Assembly (NCBI GenBank): GCA_902810745.1
Contig: CADDYW010000023.1
Span: forward strand, 1 to 54,665
Length of the DNA stretch: 54,665 bases
Direction: 5' to 3'
Source of the DNA: Chloroflexota bacterium
GTDB lineage: Bacteria > Chloroflexota > UBA6077 > FW602-bin22 > CADDYW01
In this document: piece after piece, positions 16,300 to 24,438 of the stretch
How the letters are laid out: every line of letters starts with the position of its first letter
Position numbering within the stretch: position 1 is the stretch's first letter
Notes under the pieces: model-generated
Databases searched by the model: none
Told to the model about the DNA's origin: nothing
Seen by the model: the letters and a program-made list of their open reading frames with translations, nothing else
Position numbers and translations under genes: made by a program

Positions 16300-16538
16300 A
16301 TGGCTCGAAGCCGCGACGGGAGACCGCTTCGCGACGCCCCCGCCGGAGATCCGTCGAACACGATACGACCGGCACGGACAGCGCCGCCAGCCACGACGTG
16401 ACGCGGCCGAATGCGGTCGCGTTGCGCTCGTGGGGAGAGGGATGAACCGCAGCCGCGCTCTGCGCGTCAACAGGGTGGAAGGCGGTGCCTCCCGTCAACC
16501 GGGCGCTCAGGAGGAGATCCGCCCACGCCTGCTCGGTC

Positions 16539-16853
16539 TTACGGGCGCGCGCGGTGCTGCTCGCTGACGAGGCGACTCAGCGCCTGCCGTAGCCGGTACT
16601 CGGTGATCTTCCCTTCGAACCGCGGTCCGCCCTGGATCTCCACGACCGGTATGATGTAGCGAAATTGCTCGTAGACGTCGGGATCGGTCCGGATGTCGCG
16701 CTTTTCCAGATGCACTGGGAACTCCCCCGCCAGTCGCTCCAGAATTGCCTGGGCGCGGTCACAGAGGCAGCAGTCCGCCTTTCCCCAGAGTGTCACCGTG
16801 ATCGGCCCGGCCGCCTGACGTCGCCGAACGTATCGCCGAATCAGGCCTAGCAT
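16539..16853 (-). CDS. Glutaredoxin-like (DUF836-type) thioredoxin-fold protein
   Basis: 104 residues, ATG at 16853 with AGGAGG 5 bases upstream, chosen over a GTG at 16859. ITVTLWGKADCCLCDRA carries a CCLC motif (CxxC) at the end of the first strand, as in the DUF836 branch of glutaredoxin-like proteins (typically CxLC). IPVVEIQG is the cis-Pro strand, and the C-terminal helix LRQALSRLV completes the fold. Probable thiol-disulfide oxidoreductase, cytosolic. The 239 bases between it and the upstream convergent dehydrogenase (16300-16538) contain no gene I can support. Confidence 0.8.
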   Translation of the reverse strand: MLGLIRRYVRRRQAAGPITVTLWGKADCCLCDRAQAILERLAGEFPVHLEKRDIRTDPDVYEQFRYIIPVVEIQGGPRFEGKITEYRLRQALSRLVSEQHRARP

Positions 16854-16930
16854 CGCCACCTCCTCTCGCGTTCCCCGGCATAGCGCTTGCCGCTACCGGC
16901 ACCTACCACTCGTTGCGTCGAGGCAGTCCG

Positions 16931-17626
16931 ATGGACCAGCAGCCGGCGATTGAGCAACCAGCCGTGGCGCTGGTGCGCGAAGCGCTGCAGGCGGACACCC
17001 GTTTCCAGACCTCGTCGATTGACGTTTCGACCGAGAATGGTGCGATCGTCCTGTCAGGCATCGCTCCAGACCCATCGACTCGGGCTGCCGCCGTGGCCGT
17101 TGCCAGGCGAACACGAGGGGTCTCCCAGGTCATCGATCGGATCCAGGTGCACCCCTTCGTTCCTCGCTTCGATACCGACATCACCGCCGATATCGTCACG
17201 GCCATCACGCTCCGCACGCGCGTCAATTCAGCCCGGGTCGACGTCGAGACCGTCGACGGCGTCGTCTATCTTCGCGGTACCGTTCCCGACCCAACCGCCC
17301 GGCAGCTGATCGACTCGCTCGCGAGGTCGACCGACGGCGTTCGCGACGTTATCGACGAGCTCGTCGTCGAGCCTCCGGTGTCTCATCCAGACCCGGAGAT
17401 CGAGCAACAGCTTCGTGAAAGGCTGAATCAGCTTCTTCGGCCCGAGGCGACGTCCCGCATCCACGTGACAGTCCACCACGGCGTAGCCTATCTCCAGGGC
17501 GAGGCCGAATCGACCGCGCTGCGCTGGGCCATCGAAGACCTGGCGCGCTGGACCCCGGGCGTTCTCGACGTCGTCGACGAGCTCCGTGGTCCCACCGGGC
17601 AGCGCCGCAACCGCTCGCGGCGATGA
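16931..17626 (+). CDS. Triple BON-domain protein
   Basis: 231 residues from the ATG at 16931 (GAGG in the preceding 20 bases; an in-frame TTG at 16913 is less likely). Three BON domains in tandem: about residues 10-75 (GAIVLSGIAP, GVSQVIDRI), 80-145 (VDGVVYLRGTVPD, GVRDVIDELVV) and 155-225 (HHGVAYLQGEAES, GVLDVVDELRG). Each has the alpha-beta-beta-alpha-beta pattern with the conserved Gly after the second strand. There is no signal peptide or transmembrane segment, unlike OsmY. BON domains bind phospholipid or serve as interaction modules; the partner here is unknown. It converges on the PHP gene with 64 bases between. Confidence 0.85.
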   Translation: MDQQPAIEQPAVALVREALQADTRFQTSSIDVSTENGAIVLSGIAPDPSTRAAAVAVARRTRGVSQVIDRIQVHPFVPRFDTDITADIVTAITLRTRVNSARVDVETVDGVVYLRGTVPDPTARQLIDSLARSTDGVRDVIDELVVEPPVSHPDPEIEQQLRERLNQLLRPEATSRIHVTVHHGVAYLQGEAESTALRWAIEDLARWTPGVLDVVDELRGPTGQRRNRSRR

Positions 17627-17690
17627 CCATCGGCCGGACCCTGCACCCCGAGCAAGCCAGGGAGCTCCCAGGAGAGAGGAAGGCGCCACG

Positions 17691-18683
17691 CTAGCCGCCT
17701 GCTGTCAGCACCTGGACCCGGGCTGCCCAGCGCTCCCGGATGATCTGCAGGAACTCTCTGCAACTGCTGGACGGATGCTTTCGTAGCGGGCGGCGCACCT
17801 GATGCCCGTGTGCATCCGACCCACAGGTCGCCACCAGTCCGTACCTCTCCGCGAGACGACGAAAATGCTCCACGTCAGATGCACCGTGGTAGGGATGCTG
17901 TACCTCCAGTGCGACGACCGGAAGCGCCTCGCGGAGCAGACGGAGGTCCTCCTCGCTCAGCCGTACGGACACGCCCCTCTCCTGCCGGCCAGGATGCGCG
18001 ACCGAGAAGACCGCCTCGCCGGGTTGGAGGATCTCCCCGAAGGTAGCCGCATCCTGGTACGTGAGCTCGATGGTCCGACGCAGTCCGAGCCCGCGGATTC
18101 GCTGATCGGCGTCCTCGAGCGACGGCGCCTGGCCAGATCGGTACAGCGCCACGGCGAGCGGATTGTCGAGAAACGAGCCATCTTCGCCGCGTGCCACGTC
18201 GGGATTCACCTCGTAGCCACGGCTACGCATCTGCTCGAAGAGGTCGAGATAGAACACCTCGAAACGCTGGCGTCGCCGCTCGACGAATCGTCTCCACGTC
18301 GGGGATGCCCAGTCGAAATCATAGGCAAGAACGTGGTACGGGCGTCCTTCGACGGTCAGGCTAACCTCCATCCCGGTCAGGAAGGCGAGGCCGGCACGGC
18401 GGGCTGCTGCAGCCGCGGCTTCCTGTCCGCCGACGGTATCATGATCGGTCAGGCTGATCAGCTTGAGACCGACGGTTCCTGCCTCGTCGATCAGCTCCGA
18501 TGGCGTCCAGTGCCCATCAGAATGGCGACTGTGGCTGTGCAGGTCGACTGCTTCGTCGGCGTCGATGAGGGTGCTCAGCGCGACAACGTCGGCCTCGTCG
18601 ACCGGTCGGCCACGGCTCCCAGAGATATCTCCCAACGGTACTCCTCTGATCGATTCGATTGATCGCGTGTCATCACCCATCAT
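17691..18683 (-). CDS. PHP-domain phosphoesterase
   Basis: 330 residues. The PHP metal-binding motifs are seen in order: DLHSHSRHSDG (about 47-57), LTDHDTVGG (about 78), GMEVSL, SVAHPG (about 230), EVQHPYH, and GSDAHG (about 293). This order matches the YciV/RnaM-like branch, which hydrolyses 3',5'-nucleoside bisphosphates or trims RNA ends, but the roughly 40 residues before the first motif are unusual. Its ATG overlaps the stop of the upstream 2-hydroxyacid dehydrogenase as ATGA, so the two are coupled. The exact substrate is unknown. Confidence 0.85.
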   Translation of the reverse strand: MMGDDTRSIESIRGVPLGDISGSRGRPVDEADVVALSTLIDADEAVDLHSHSRHSDGHWTPSELIDEAGTVGLKLISLTDHDTVGGQEAAAAAARRAGLAFLTGMEVSLTVEGRPYHVLAYDFDWASPTWRRFVERRRQRFEVFYLDLFEQMRSRGYEVNPDVARGEDGSFLDNPLAVALYRSGQAPSLEDADQRIRGLGLRRTIELTYQDAATFGEILQPGEAVFSVAHPGRQERGVSVRLSEEDLRLLREALPVVALEVQHPYHGASDVEHFRRLAERYGLVATCGSDAHGHQVRRPLRKHPSSSCREFLQIIRERWAARVQVLTAGG

Positions 18684-19657
18684 ATCACGCGCGGAATGAC
18701 CTCCGGATTCACCGGCGAGCGTGGTGCCTCGCCACGGATTACGCGTACCGCTTCCTCCGCCACGGCCGTCTGCAGATAGGCGAGGGCATCGTCCGAGTAG
18801 AATGCGGCGTGGGGCGTCACGATCACGTTTCTCATTGCAAGAAGCGGATTATCTGGGGACGGTGGCTCCTTCTCCAGAACGTCGAGACCGGCTCCGGCGA
18901 TCCGACCGGTCTGTAGTGCGTCGATCAGCGCCCGTTCGTCGACGAGTGCCCCCCGGGCGGTGTTTAGCAGGACCGCGTTCGATTTCATCTGGCCCAGGCG
19001 TCGGGCGTCGATCAGGTGTCGCGTCTCGGCGGTGACTGGGACGTGCAGCGATACGAAATCAGACTCTGCTAACAGCTCGTCCAGGCTGACCCGCCTCGCG
19101 CCGTACGAGGCCATCGTTTCGGCACTGGTGTGCGGAGCGGTCGCGAGAACCCGCATGCCGAACGCGCGAGCCCGGACCGCCACCTCGCGCGCCACGTGGC
19201 CGAAGCCAACCAGCCCGAGTGTCAGCGCCGATAACCGTCGGGTCGGGCGCATCTCACCGATTGCGTCCCAGCCGCCACGGCGAACGGACCCATCCAGACG
19301 TGGCAGGCTCCTCCCGAAGGCGAGAACGAGCGCCATGGTATGCTCGGCAACCTCTTGCGCGCAGAAGCCCGGGACATTTGTTACCCAGATGCCGTGAGCA
19401 GTTGCCGCCGCGACGTCGACGTTGTCGACCCCGATGCCGTAACGCGAGATCGATCGGCAGCGCCGCAAAGCGGCGATGACGTGCGCGGTGAGAGGTGCGT
19501 ACTGGACGATGACCGCATCGACGTCCGCCGCGAACTCGATCACCTCCTCCTCGGTCGTGCACTGCCCCTTGCGAAGCTCGGCACCAGCCCTTCGGATAAT
19601 GCTTTCCTCGATCTCGGTACCTGGAAAATTGCAGTCGAGAATCGCGACGACTGCCAT
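18680..19657 (-). CDS. D-isomer-specific 2-hydroxyacid dehydrogenase
   Basis: 325 residues; the ATG at 19657 is fixed by a strong GGAGGAG just upstream, although the frame is open for another 59 codons. The dinucleotide site LGLVGFGHVAREVAVRARAF is at about residues 145-164. The catalytic residues are in place: Arg in NTARGALVDE, Glu in AGLDVLEKEPP, and His in VTPHAAFYS. The N-terminal YGIGVDNVDVAAA and GFCAQEVAEHTMAL are typical of the phosphoglycerate-dehydrogenase-like subgroup, but the C-terminal ACT domain of SerA is missing. It reduces a 2-keto acid or oxidises a D-2-hydroxy acid with NAD(P)H; substrate unknown. Translationally coupled to the PHP gene. Confidence 0.9.
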   Translation of the reverse strand: MAVVAILDCNFPGTEIEESIIRRAGAELRKGQCTTEEEVIEFAADVDAVIVQYAPLTAHVIAALRRCRSISRYGIGVDNVDVAAATAHGIWVTNVPGFCAQEVAEHTMALVLAFGRSLPRLDGSVRRGGWDAIGEMRPTRRLSALTLGLVGFGHVAREVAVRARAFGMRVLATAPHTSAETMASYGARRVSLDELLAESDFVSLHVPVTAETRHLIDARRLGQMKSNAVLLNTARGALVDERALIDALQTGRIAGAGLDVLEKEPPSPDNPLLAMRNVIVTPHAAFYSDDALAYLQTAVAEEAVRVIRGEAPRSPVNPEVIPRVI

Positions 19658-20118
19658 CGACTCCTCCCCCCAATCTTTCCTTTCAGCCCGCTGATGTCGC
19701 GAACGCTTGCCTCGCGTCGACCGGGCCACGCGCCATCCGTGAAACGCCCAGGCTCTCCGCGTCGCGCGCTGGGTCTCGTATCTCCAGGGACGCGACAGGC
19801 CTCCGGGTGCGTGACCGGCGTCACCACGGGCCACGGTTATTGTAGCGCCTGGCCCCGGTGCGAGAGATGGCGGAAACAGAGACCGTGCTCGGAGCGTCGA
19901 CGCGACTGGGTGCGATGTCGCGTTGACGTGCCTGGCCCTGGCCTCCTGCCCGGTGGCACATTTTTTGCACCCAGCGGGGCGCGCGGCTCTTGCAGGCTGG
20001 CTCGGGCCGGCCCAGCGTTCTGGAGGGCCCGCGCGGTGATAAAGCCCGGCCTGGGTAGAGGCCAGAGAATTGGTCGACGTTGCACGCGATTCACAAGATC
20101 AGGAGGAACTCTCATCGA
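19658..20118. other. Divergent intergenic region
   Basis: 461 bases between the divergent dehydrogenase and propeller genes. On the minus strand a TACAAT hexamer (19839-19844) is a possible -10 for the dehydrogenase, about 180 bases above its start. On the plus strand GGTGGCAC-ATTTTTTGCACC (around 19952-19971) is a weak hairpin with six T. No promoter for the plus-strand gene is convincing and I see no RNA gene. Confidence 0.4.
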
Positions 20119-21732
20119 ATGAGCACCCGTTTTTGGCCAGGATTGAGACGTCTGGGAGCAGCTAGCGCGCTGGGACTTTCCCTCATCGCCGCGGCATGTG
20201 CTCCCGGATCTCAGGTCCCGCCAGTACAGATCACCGTACTATCTCCAACTCCGGTCACGACAGCGCCCGGAACCCCGATGGTTGGGACGCCAGTTCCCGG
20301 CGCGCAGGCAGTTCCGGCAGTATTGACGGCGAACGCGAGCGGTAACAGTATCACCCTGATCGATCCAGTCACTCACAGTGTACTTGAGACAATCGACGTC
20401 GGGTTCCCGGCACGATCGGTTGCCGTGACCCCGGATGGGCGCTATGCGTTTATCGTCAACGGAGCCTCCGGCGCGAACTCGGTCGCGGTGTTCGACCTGA
20501 TCACGAAGGCACGGGTCAGCGACATCACCGTGGGAACCGACCCGACAATGATCAACATGGCCAGCGACGGTCGGTCGGCCTTCGTGACGAACAGTGGCTC
20601 GAATAACATCTCGATCCTCGACGTGCCAATGCGAACCAACGTCGGGAACATCACCGTGGGTCCCCGGCCGGTCGCGCTGACCAGCGTCACCGTTCCAAGT
20701 GGTACAACCATCTACGTCGTCGACCAGGGCGGGAACGAAGTGAGCGTCGTGCGTCCGGCGGCTGCGGGGGCTCCGGCCGGAGCGCCTGCGGCGGGCTCGC
20801 CGACGGCGGCGGCGACCGCAGCAGCTGTGACAACGCCCGCGGCGGCGACCACGCCGGTTGCTGGCGTCTCACCCACGGCCATCACGACACCAGCCGCGGC
20901 CATGACCGCGACTACTGCAGCCTCGCCCATCGCGGGCGCTTCGCCGACGGCGATGGGATCACCAGTAACTGCCGGGACTGCAACCCCTGGAGCAGGAGTC
21001 ATCGCGACGATTCCGGTAGGGGTTAGCCCGGTGGCGATCGCTGGCGTCCCTGGTGGCACCAAGCTCTACGTCGCCAATCAAGGAAGTGGAGACGTCTCGG
21101 TCATCGATACCTCGAGCAACAAGGAAAGTGCTCGGATTCCAGTCGGCGGGCACCTCACTGGCCTCGCGGTCTCGCCGAACGGCACGCTCCTTCTTGCCAC
21201 CATGGATCAGCCGACGAGTCGCGTCGCCATGGTGGATCTCGCGACCAACAAGGTGAGCCGCACCATTAGCGTGGGCGCCGGGCCGTCGGATGTAACGTTC
21301 AGCGCCGATGGCCGACTCGCGTTCATCACCGATCGCGTGCAGAATAATCTCTTCGTGGTCGACGTCGCTTCGGGTAGAGTCGTCAGCACGGTGAGCGTCG
21401 GTGGCAGTCCGGTCGCCACCCAGTACACTCCCCGAGCGCTGGTCCCAAGCACGGTCCTGACGCCATCGCCGGGCGCGACGACGGCACCGGCGGTTGGGAC
21501 ACCCACCACGGTTACCACGCCGAGCGCGGCAATGACTCCGACCTCCGCGGTGGCCTCACCCACCGTCGTTGCAACGCCAGCAGCGGCGATGACTCCGACG
21601 TCGGCCGTCGCCTCGCCGACGTCGGCGACCGGCGCCGCGGCAACCGCGACCAGCGCCGTTGCTTCACCGACCAGTATCCTTGCTTCGCCAACGCCAGCCA
21701 CCGGGTTGATGACACCAACGCCAACCCCGTGA
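20119..21732 (+). CDS. Lipoprotein with split YVTN-type beta-propeller and Thr/Pro/Ala-rich linkers
   Basis: 537 residues from the ATG at 20119 (AGGAGG at 20101-20106). The N-terminus has basic residues, a hydrophobic stretch and the lipobox LIAAAC, so the mature protein should be lipid-anchored at Cys. YVTN-like blades follow (NSITLIDPVTHSVLETIDVG, SVAVTPDGRYAFIVNG, NNISILDVPMRTNVGNITVG). A low-complexity linker of about 85 residues (TTPAAA, ASPTA repeats) separates blades 1-4 from later ones (KLYVANQGSGDVSVIDTSSN, DVTFSADGRLAFITDRVQN). The tail is another Ser/Thr/Pro-rich spacer. The linkers look like glycosylatable stalks. Probable surface protein binding or displaying something; no enzymatic motif. 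A strong terminator follows. Confidence 0.85.
   Translation: MSTRFWPGLRRLGAASALGLSLIAAACAPGSQVPPVQITVLSPTPVTTAPGTPMVGTPVPGAQAVPAVLTANASGNSITLIDPVTHSVLETIDVGFPARSVAVTPDGRYAFIVNGASGANSVAVFDLITKARVSDITVGTDPTMINMASDGRSAFVTNSGSNNISILDVPMRTNVGNITVGPRPVALTSVTVPSGTTIYVVDQGGNEVSVVRPAAAGAPAGAPAAGSPTAAATAAAVTTPAAATTPVAGVSPTAITTPAAAMTATTAASPIAGASPTAMGSPVTAGTATPGAGVIATIPVGVSPVAIAGVPGGTKLYVANQGSGDVSVIDTSSNKESARIPVGGHLTGLAVSPNGTLLLATMDQPTSRVAMVDLATNKVSRTISVGAGPSDVTFSADGRLAFITDRVQNNLFVVDVASGRVVSTVSVGGSPVATQYTPRALVPSTVLTPSPGATTAPAVGTPTTVTTPSAAMTPTSAVASPTVVATPAAAMTPTSAVASPTSATGAAATATSAVASPTSILASPTPATGLMTPTPTP
21515..21640 (+). repeat. Short tandem coding repeat in the propeller lipoprotein tail
   Basis: The protein pattern AAMTPTSAVASPT is repeated about twice and echoed twice more in degenerate form (TATSAVASPT, SILASPT), with matching DNA repeats. 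Such Thr/Pro/Ala repeats are prone to length change by slippage. The linker at about 20760-21000 is similar but less regular. Confidence 0.6.
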
Positions 21733-21755
21733 GGTCTGACCTGACAGCCAGAACC

Positions 21756-21790
21756 AAAGAGCCTCCCGGCCCGTAGCCAGGAGGCTCTTT
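21756..21790 (+). terminator. Intrinsic terminator after the propeller lipoprotein gene
   Basis: AAAGAGCCTCC (21756-21766) and GGAGGCTCTTT (21780-21790) form a perfect 11-bp stem with a 13-base loop, 24 bases after the stop. The A/T ends supply U-tracts in both directions, so it could act bidirectionally. Confidence 0.85.
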
Positions 21791-21929
21791 GCGACTCGTT
21801 TCGATGCGGGTGGAGCGCGGCGGCGCAACGTGGACCAGCAGGACGGGAAGATAGGCGAGCGGATGATGGCCGATCTTCACGTCGACGACCCTCTCCCCTC
21901 TTCGCCGCGGTCCCGGAGGAGCAAGAGCC

Positions 21930-22199
21930 ATGAAAGTCGAGGTACGCTTCGTCGGATTGCCGGTGGTCGGTCCGGCACGTGTTGCCTCGGATCCCGTTGC
22001 CCAGCAGACGTGTCCGCCACTACCGGTGGAGCTTCCACCGGCTGCCCGGGTCGAAGATCTGATTCGACGAGCAAGTGAGCTTGGTGTCTGGACCGGCGCG
22101 ATCCAGGAGGTTCTCCTGAACGGCCAGGCAGTAAGCTGGGCCACGCCGCTGCACGACGGAGACGCGGTTACGCTGGTCGGACCCGTGGATGGATCCTGA
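21930..22199 (+). CDS. MoaD/ThiS-like ubiquitin-fold protein without a terminal GG
   Basis: 89 residues; ATG at 21930 with GGAGGAG upstream. MKVEVRFVG at the start, VEDLIRRASELG in the helix, and a C-terminal HDGDAVTLVGPVDGS give the beta-grasp pattern of sulfur-carrier proteins (MoaD, ThiS). In working carriers the chain ends in Gly-Gly, which is adenylated and thiocarboxylated. Here it ends in Gly-Ser, so it cannot be activated in the usual way unless processed. A central insert (DPVAQQTCPPLPVELPPAA) is longer than in MoaD. No MoaE, MoeB, ThiF or ThiG is adjacent. It may be a regulatory or structural beta-grasp protein. Confidence 0.6.
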   Translation: MKVEVRFVGLPVVGPARVASDPVAQQTCPPLPVELPPAARVEDLIRRASELGVWTGAIQEVLLNGQAVSWATPLHDGDAVTLVGPVDGS

Positions 22200-22344
22200 G
22201 CTTGCCGATCGATCATCGCCTGAGCTATGATTCTGCCGAGAATCAAAGCACGGGGTGCCATCCGATCGTGCACGCTCCGGATCTCCTTCCCACTACCCGC
22301 GCCCGCGCCATCGAGATCGCGACGTCTCGCGGCCAGGCGCGGCG

Positions 22345-22947
22345 ATGGTCACCTCGCGAGCAATGAGCCTTCCTGCGATCGTCGCCCGGCTGACCAGCAC
22401 TGGCCCGGTGGGCGTGTTCGTGATCTTCCTTGTCCCGTGGGGACCGGGCGCGCCGGCCGGCATCGTGCTGGCGCGTCGAGAAGGATTATCTCCACTGCTG
22501 ATTCTCCTGCTCTACGTGCTGAGTGACGTCGTGACTGCGATCATCCTCGAACCGGTAGTTCGGCTGCTGAGATCGCGGGGCAGTCGGTCGCGGATCGGCT
22601 CGCTGATTCTCGACTCATTCAACCGGCTGGGGTCGATCACTCAGGTGACGTCAGGGCGCTTCGGGCTTCCGCTCGGTCTGCTCACCTTCACGTTTGCAAC
22701 CGATTTTTTCACCGCCAGTATCGTCTCGACCGGCATCTCAATGGGACGCGTTCTCGCCTGGATCTGCATCATCTGCGGGGACGTAGCCTGGTTCGTCATC
22801 ATTCTCCTCGCCACGCTGGGCATCGCGTCGTTCCTCTCCGACGATCGCATCCTCTTCGTCGCCACGTTACTCCTCGGCTTCACGCTGCCGCCATTGGTCC
22901 GACGAATCTTTGCGCGACGTTCGCCAGCCAGCTCGTTACCACGCTGA
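22345..22947 (+). CDS. Small integral membrane protein, function unknown
   Basis: About 200 residues from an ATG at 22345 (another ATG at 22363 is equally possible; neither has a strong Shine-Dalgarno). There are about five hydrophobic segments: VGVFVIFLVPWGPGAPAGI, LLILLLYVLSDVVTAIIL, LGLLTFTFATDFFTASIV, WFVIILLATLGIASF and LFVATLLLGFTLPPL. The first segment with a Pro-Gly-rich break and a charged turn loosely recalls small transporter-like families, but I do not recognise it. It follows the MoaD-like gene on the same strand after about 150 bases and converges on the trans-sulfuration gene. Confidence 0.65.
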   Translation: MVTSRAMSLPAIVARLTSTGPVGVFVIFLVPWGPGAPAGIVLARREGLSPLLILLLYVLSDVVTAIILEPVVRLLRSRGSRSRIGSLILDSFNRLGSITQVTSGRFGLPLGLLTFTFATDFFTASIVSTGISMGRVLAWICIICGDVAWFVIILLATLGIASFLSDDRILFVATLLLGFTLPPLVRRIFARRSPASSLPR

Positions 22948-23008
22948 CCGGCGGGGGGGAGTGCGCATCGTCCGCCTATCCGCCTGCCCGCCGCGAGTCC
23001 AGCCACCC

Positions 23009-24214
23009 TTACACCAGGCTGCTGAGCGCGGCATCCAGATCCGCGAGGATGTCGTCTACGTCTTCGATGCCGACCGAGAGACGGAGCAAACCGTCGTCGA
23101 TGTCCATCGCCGCGAGCGTCTCCGGTTCCAGTCCACGGTGCGACGTCGCGACCGGATACGAGATCGTCGTCGTAACGTCGGCCAGACTCGGGGCGAAGGC
23201 GATCAGATCGAGGGAGTCCAGCACGCGCTCCGCGGCTGCGCGCCCTCCCTTGACCGAGAACGAGACCATTCCGCCGAAGCCGCCATCGAACAGCTGCGAC
23301 GCCAGGGCATGTCGGGGGTGGCTCGGCAGGCCGGGGTAGAGCACCCGGCCCACGGCCGGGTGCTCGGCGAGGAAACGCGCCACGGCGAGCGCGTTCTGAC
23401 AGTGCGTCCGCATCCGCAGCGCCAGCGTTGGAAGACCCAGGCCCACCATCCACGCGTCAAACGGGCCAAGGCTGGCGCCGAAATGCACGACCTTCGCCCG
23501 CGTGGCCTCGATCAGATCTGCACGGCCGACGGCGATGCCCCCCATGCTTCCACTGTGGCCGCCCAGATACTTGGCCAGCGAATGACAGACGACGTCGGCG
23601 CCGAGCTCGAGCGGCCGAATCAGCATCGGCGTGGTGAACGAGCTATCGACGATGACCGGAATACCGCGTTTCTGCCCGATGGCGATCACGCCGGGAACGT
23701 TGCAGACGTGCAGTGTGGGGTTCGTCAGCGTCTCGACGAGAAGCGCGCGGGTATTCGGGCGACACGCGCCCTCGAGTACCGCCAGATCATCGGTATCGAC
23801 CAGCGATACGTCGATGCCGAGCTGCGTAAGCTCCTGACTCAGGAGGGTGAATGTCCCACCGTAGGCACGTCGGTCGGCAACGATGTGGTCCCCGTGCTCG
23901 ACCAGCGCGAGGAGGAGTGACGACAGGATGCCCATGCCCGAGGCAGCAGCCACCGCTGCCTGGCCGCCCTCTAATGCCGCGAGGGAATGCTCCAGCGCGG
24001 CTGTATTCGGCGTTCCCATGCGGTAGTAGACGTGTCCAGCCGCCTGCTGCTGGTACACCGACTCAAGCTGAGCAACCGAGTCGAAGGCGAACACGGTGCT
24101 CTGATAGAGCGGCTCAACCAGCGGCCTGGAAGTACCTGGATCCTGCGCCCGGGCAGCCCGAGCAACCCGGGTGCCGAGCCGCAAGGCGCGCGACCGATTA
24201 CGACGTGCAGCCAC
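23009..24214 (-). CDS. Trans-sulfuration family PLP enzyme (cystathionine gamma-synthase / methionine gamma-lyase type)
   Basis: 401 residues; GTG start at 24214 with AGGTGA upstream. Fold-type I PLP enzyme of the Cys/Met metabolism family: VYYRMGTPNTAALEHSLAAL (substrate/PLP Tyr-Arg from a neighbouring subunit), EGGQAAVAAASGMGI (phosphate binding), ETLTNPTLHVCNV, DSSFTTPMLIRPLELGADVV and the Schiff-base Lys in CHSLAKYLGGHS (about residue 207). C-terminal TSHRGLEPE and LLRLSVGIEDVDDI are typical. The sequence alone does not decide between CGS, CGL and MGL. No met or cys operon partner is adjacent. It has its own candidate promoter at 24251-24259. Confidence 0.92.
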   Translation of the reverse strand: MAARRNRSRALRLGTRVARAARAQDPGTSRPLVEPLYQSTVFAFDSVAQLESVYQQQAAGHVYYRMGTPNTAALEHSLAALEGGQAAVAAASGMGILSSLLLALVEHGDHIVADRRAYGGTFTLLSQELTQLGIDVSLVDTDDLAVLEGACRPNTRALLVETLTNPTLHVCNVPGVIAIGQKRGIPVIVDSSFTTPMLIRPLELGADVVCHSLAKYLGGHSGSMGGIAVGRADLIEATRAKVVHFGASLGPFDAWMVGLGLPTLALRMRTHCQNALAVARFLAEHPAVGRVLYPGLPSHPRHALASQLFDGGFGGMVSFSVKGGRAAAERVLDSLDLIAFAPSLADVTTTISYPVATSHRGLEPETLAAMDIDDGLLRLSVGIEDVDDILADLDAALSSLV

Positions 24215-24250
24215 GAGTCACCTGCCACGATCGAGAGCTTGTTCTCCCGA

Positions 24251-24259
24251 ATTGTAGCA
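24251..24259 (-). promoter_or_regulatory. Extended -10 element for the trans-sulfuration gene
   Basis: On the minus strand this reads TGCTACAAT, identical to the extended -10 of the sigma-factor promoter, and lies about 37 bases before the GTG start. No strong -35 is seen. It is divergent from a plus-strand element at 24303. Confidence 0.5.
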
Positions 24260-24302
24260 GATCGCGCGGCCCGGGCGTGCCTATCATCGCGGCCCAGGGC
24301 TG

Positions 24303-24311
24303 TGATAGAAT
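24303..24311 (+). promoter_or_regulatory. Candidate extended -10 for the PBP gene
   Basis: TGATAGAAT has TGn followed by TAGAAT. It lies about 130 bases before the GTG start at 24439. No -35 of quality is visible. Confidence 0.35.
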
Positions 24312-24438
24312 GGGGACACGTGAGTGAGCTTGTTTGTTCGGTCCGGGTCTCTAACGAATACCGTACCCGTGGTCGAGTCTCGGTTTTGACCGGATCGCGT
24401 GGTGTCGAGCACGGAAGCACGAACGCGGAGGGCCAGCG

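Noticed and set aside
17660..17669. Palindrome GGGAGCTCCC between the convergent BON and PHP genes as a terminator
   Set aside because: No loop and no T-run; too short to support a terminator call.
22910..23920. Plus-strand frame of 336 codons opposite the trans-sulfuration gene
   Set aside because: Antisense shadow; the minus-strand protein has all PLP-enzyme motifs.
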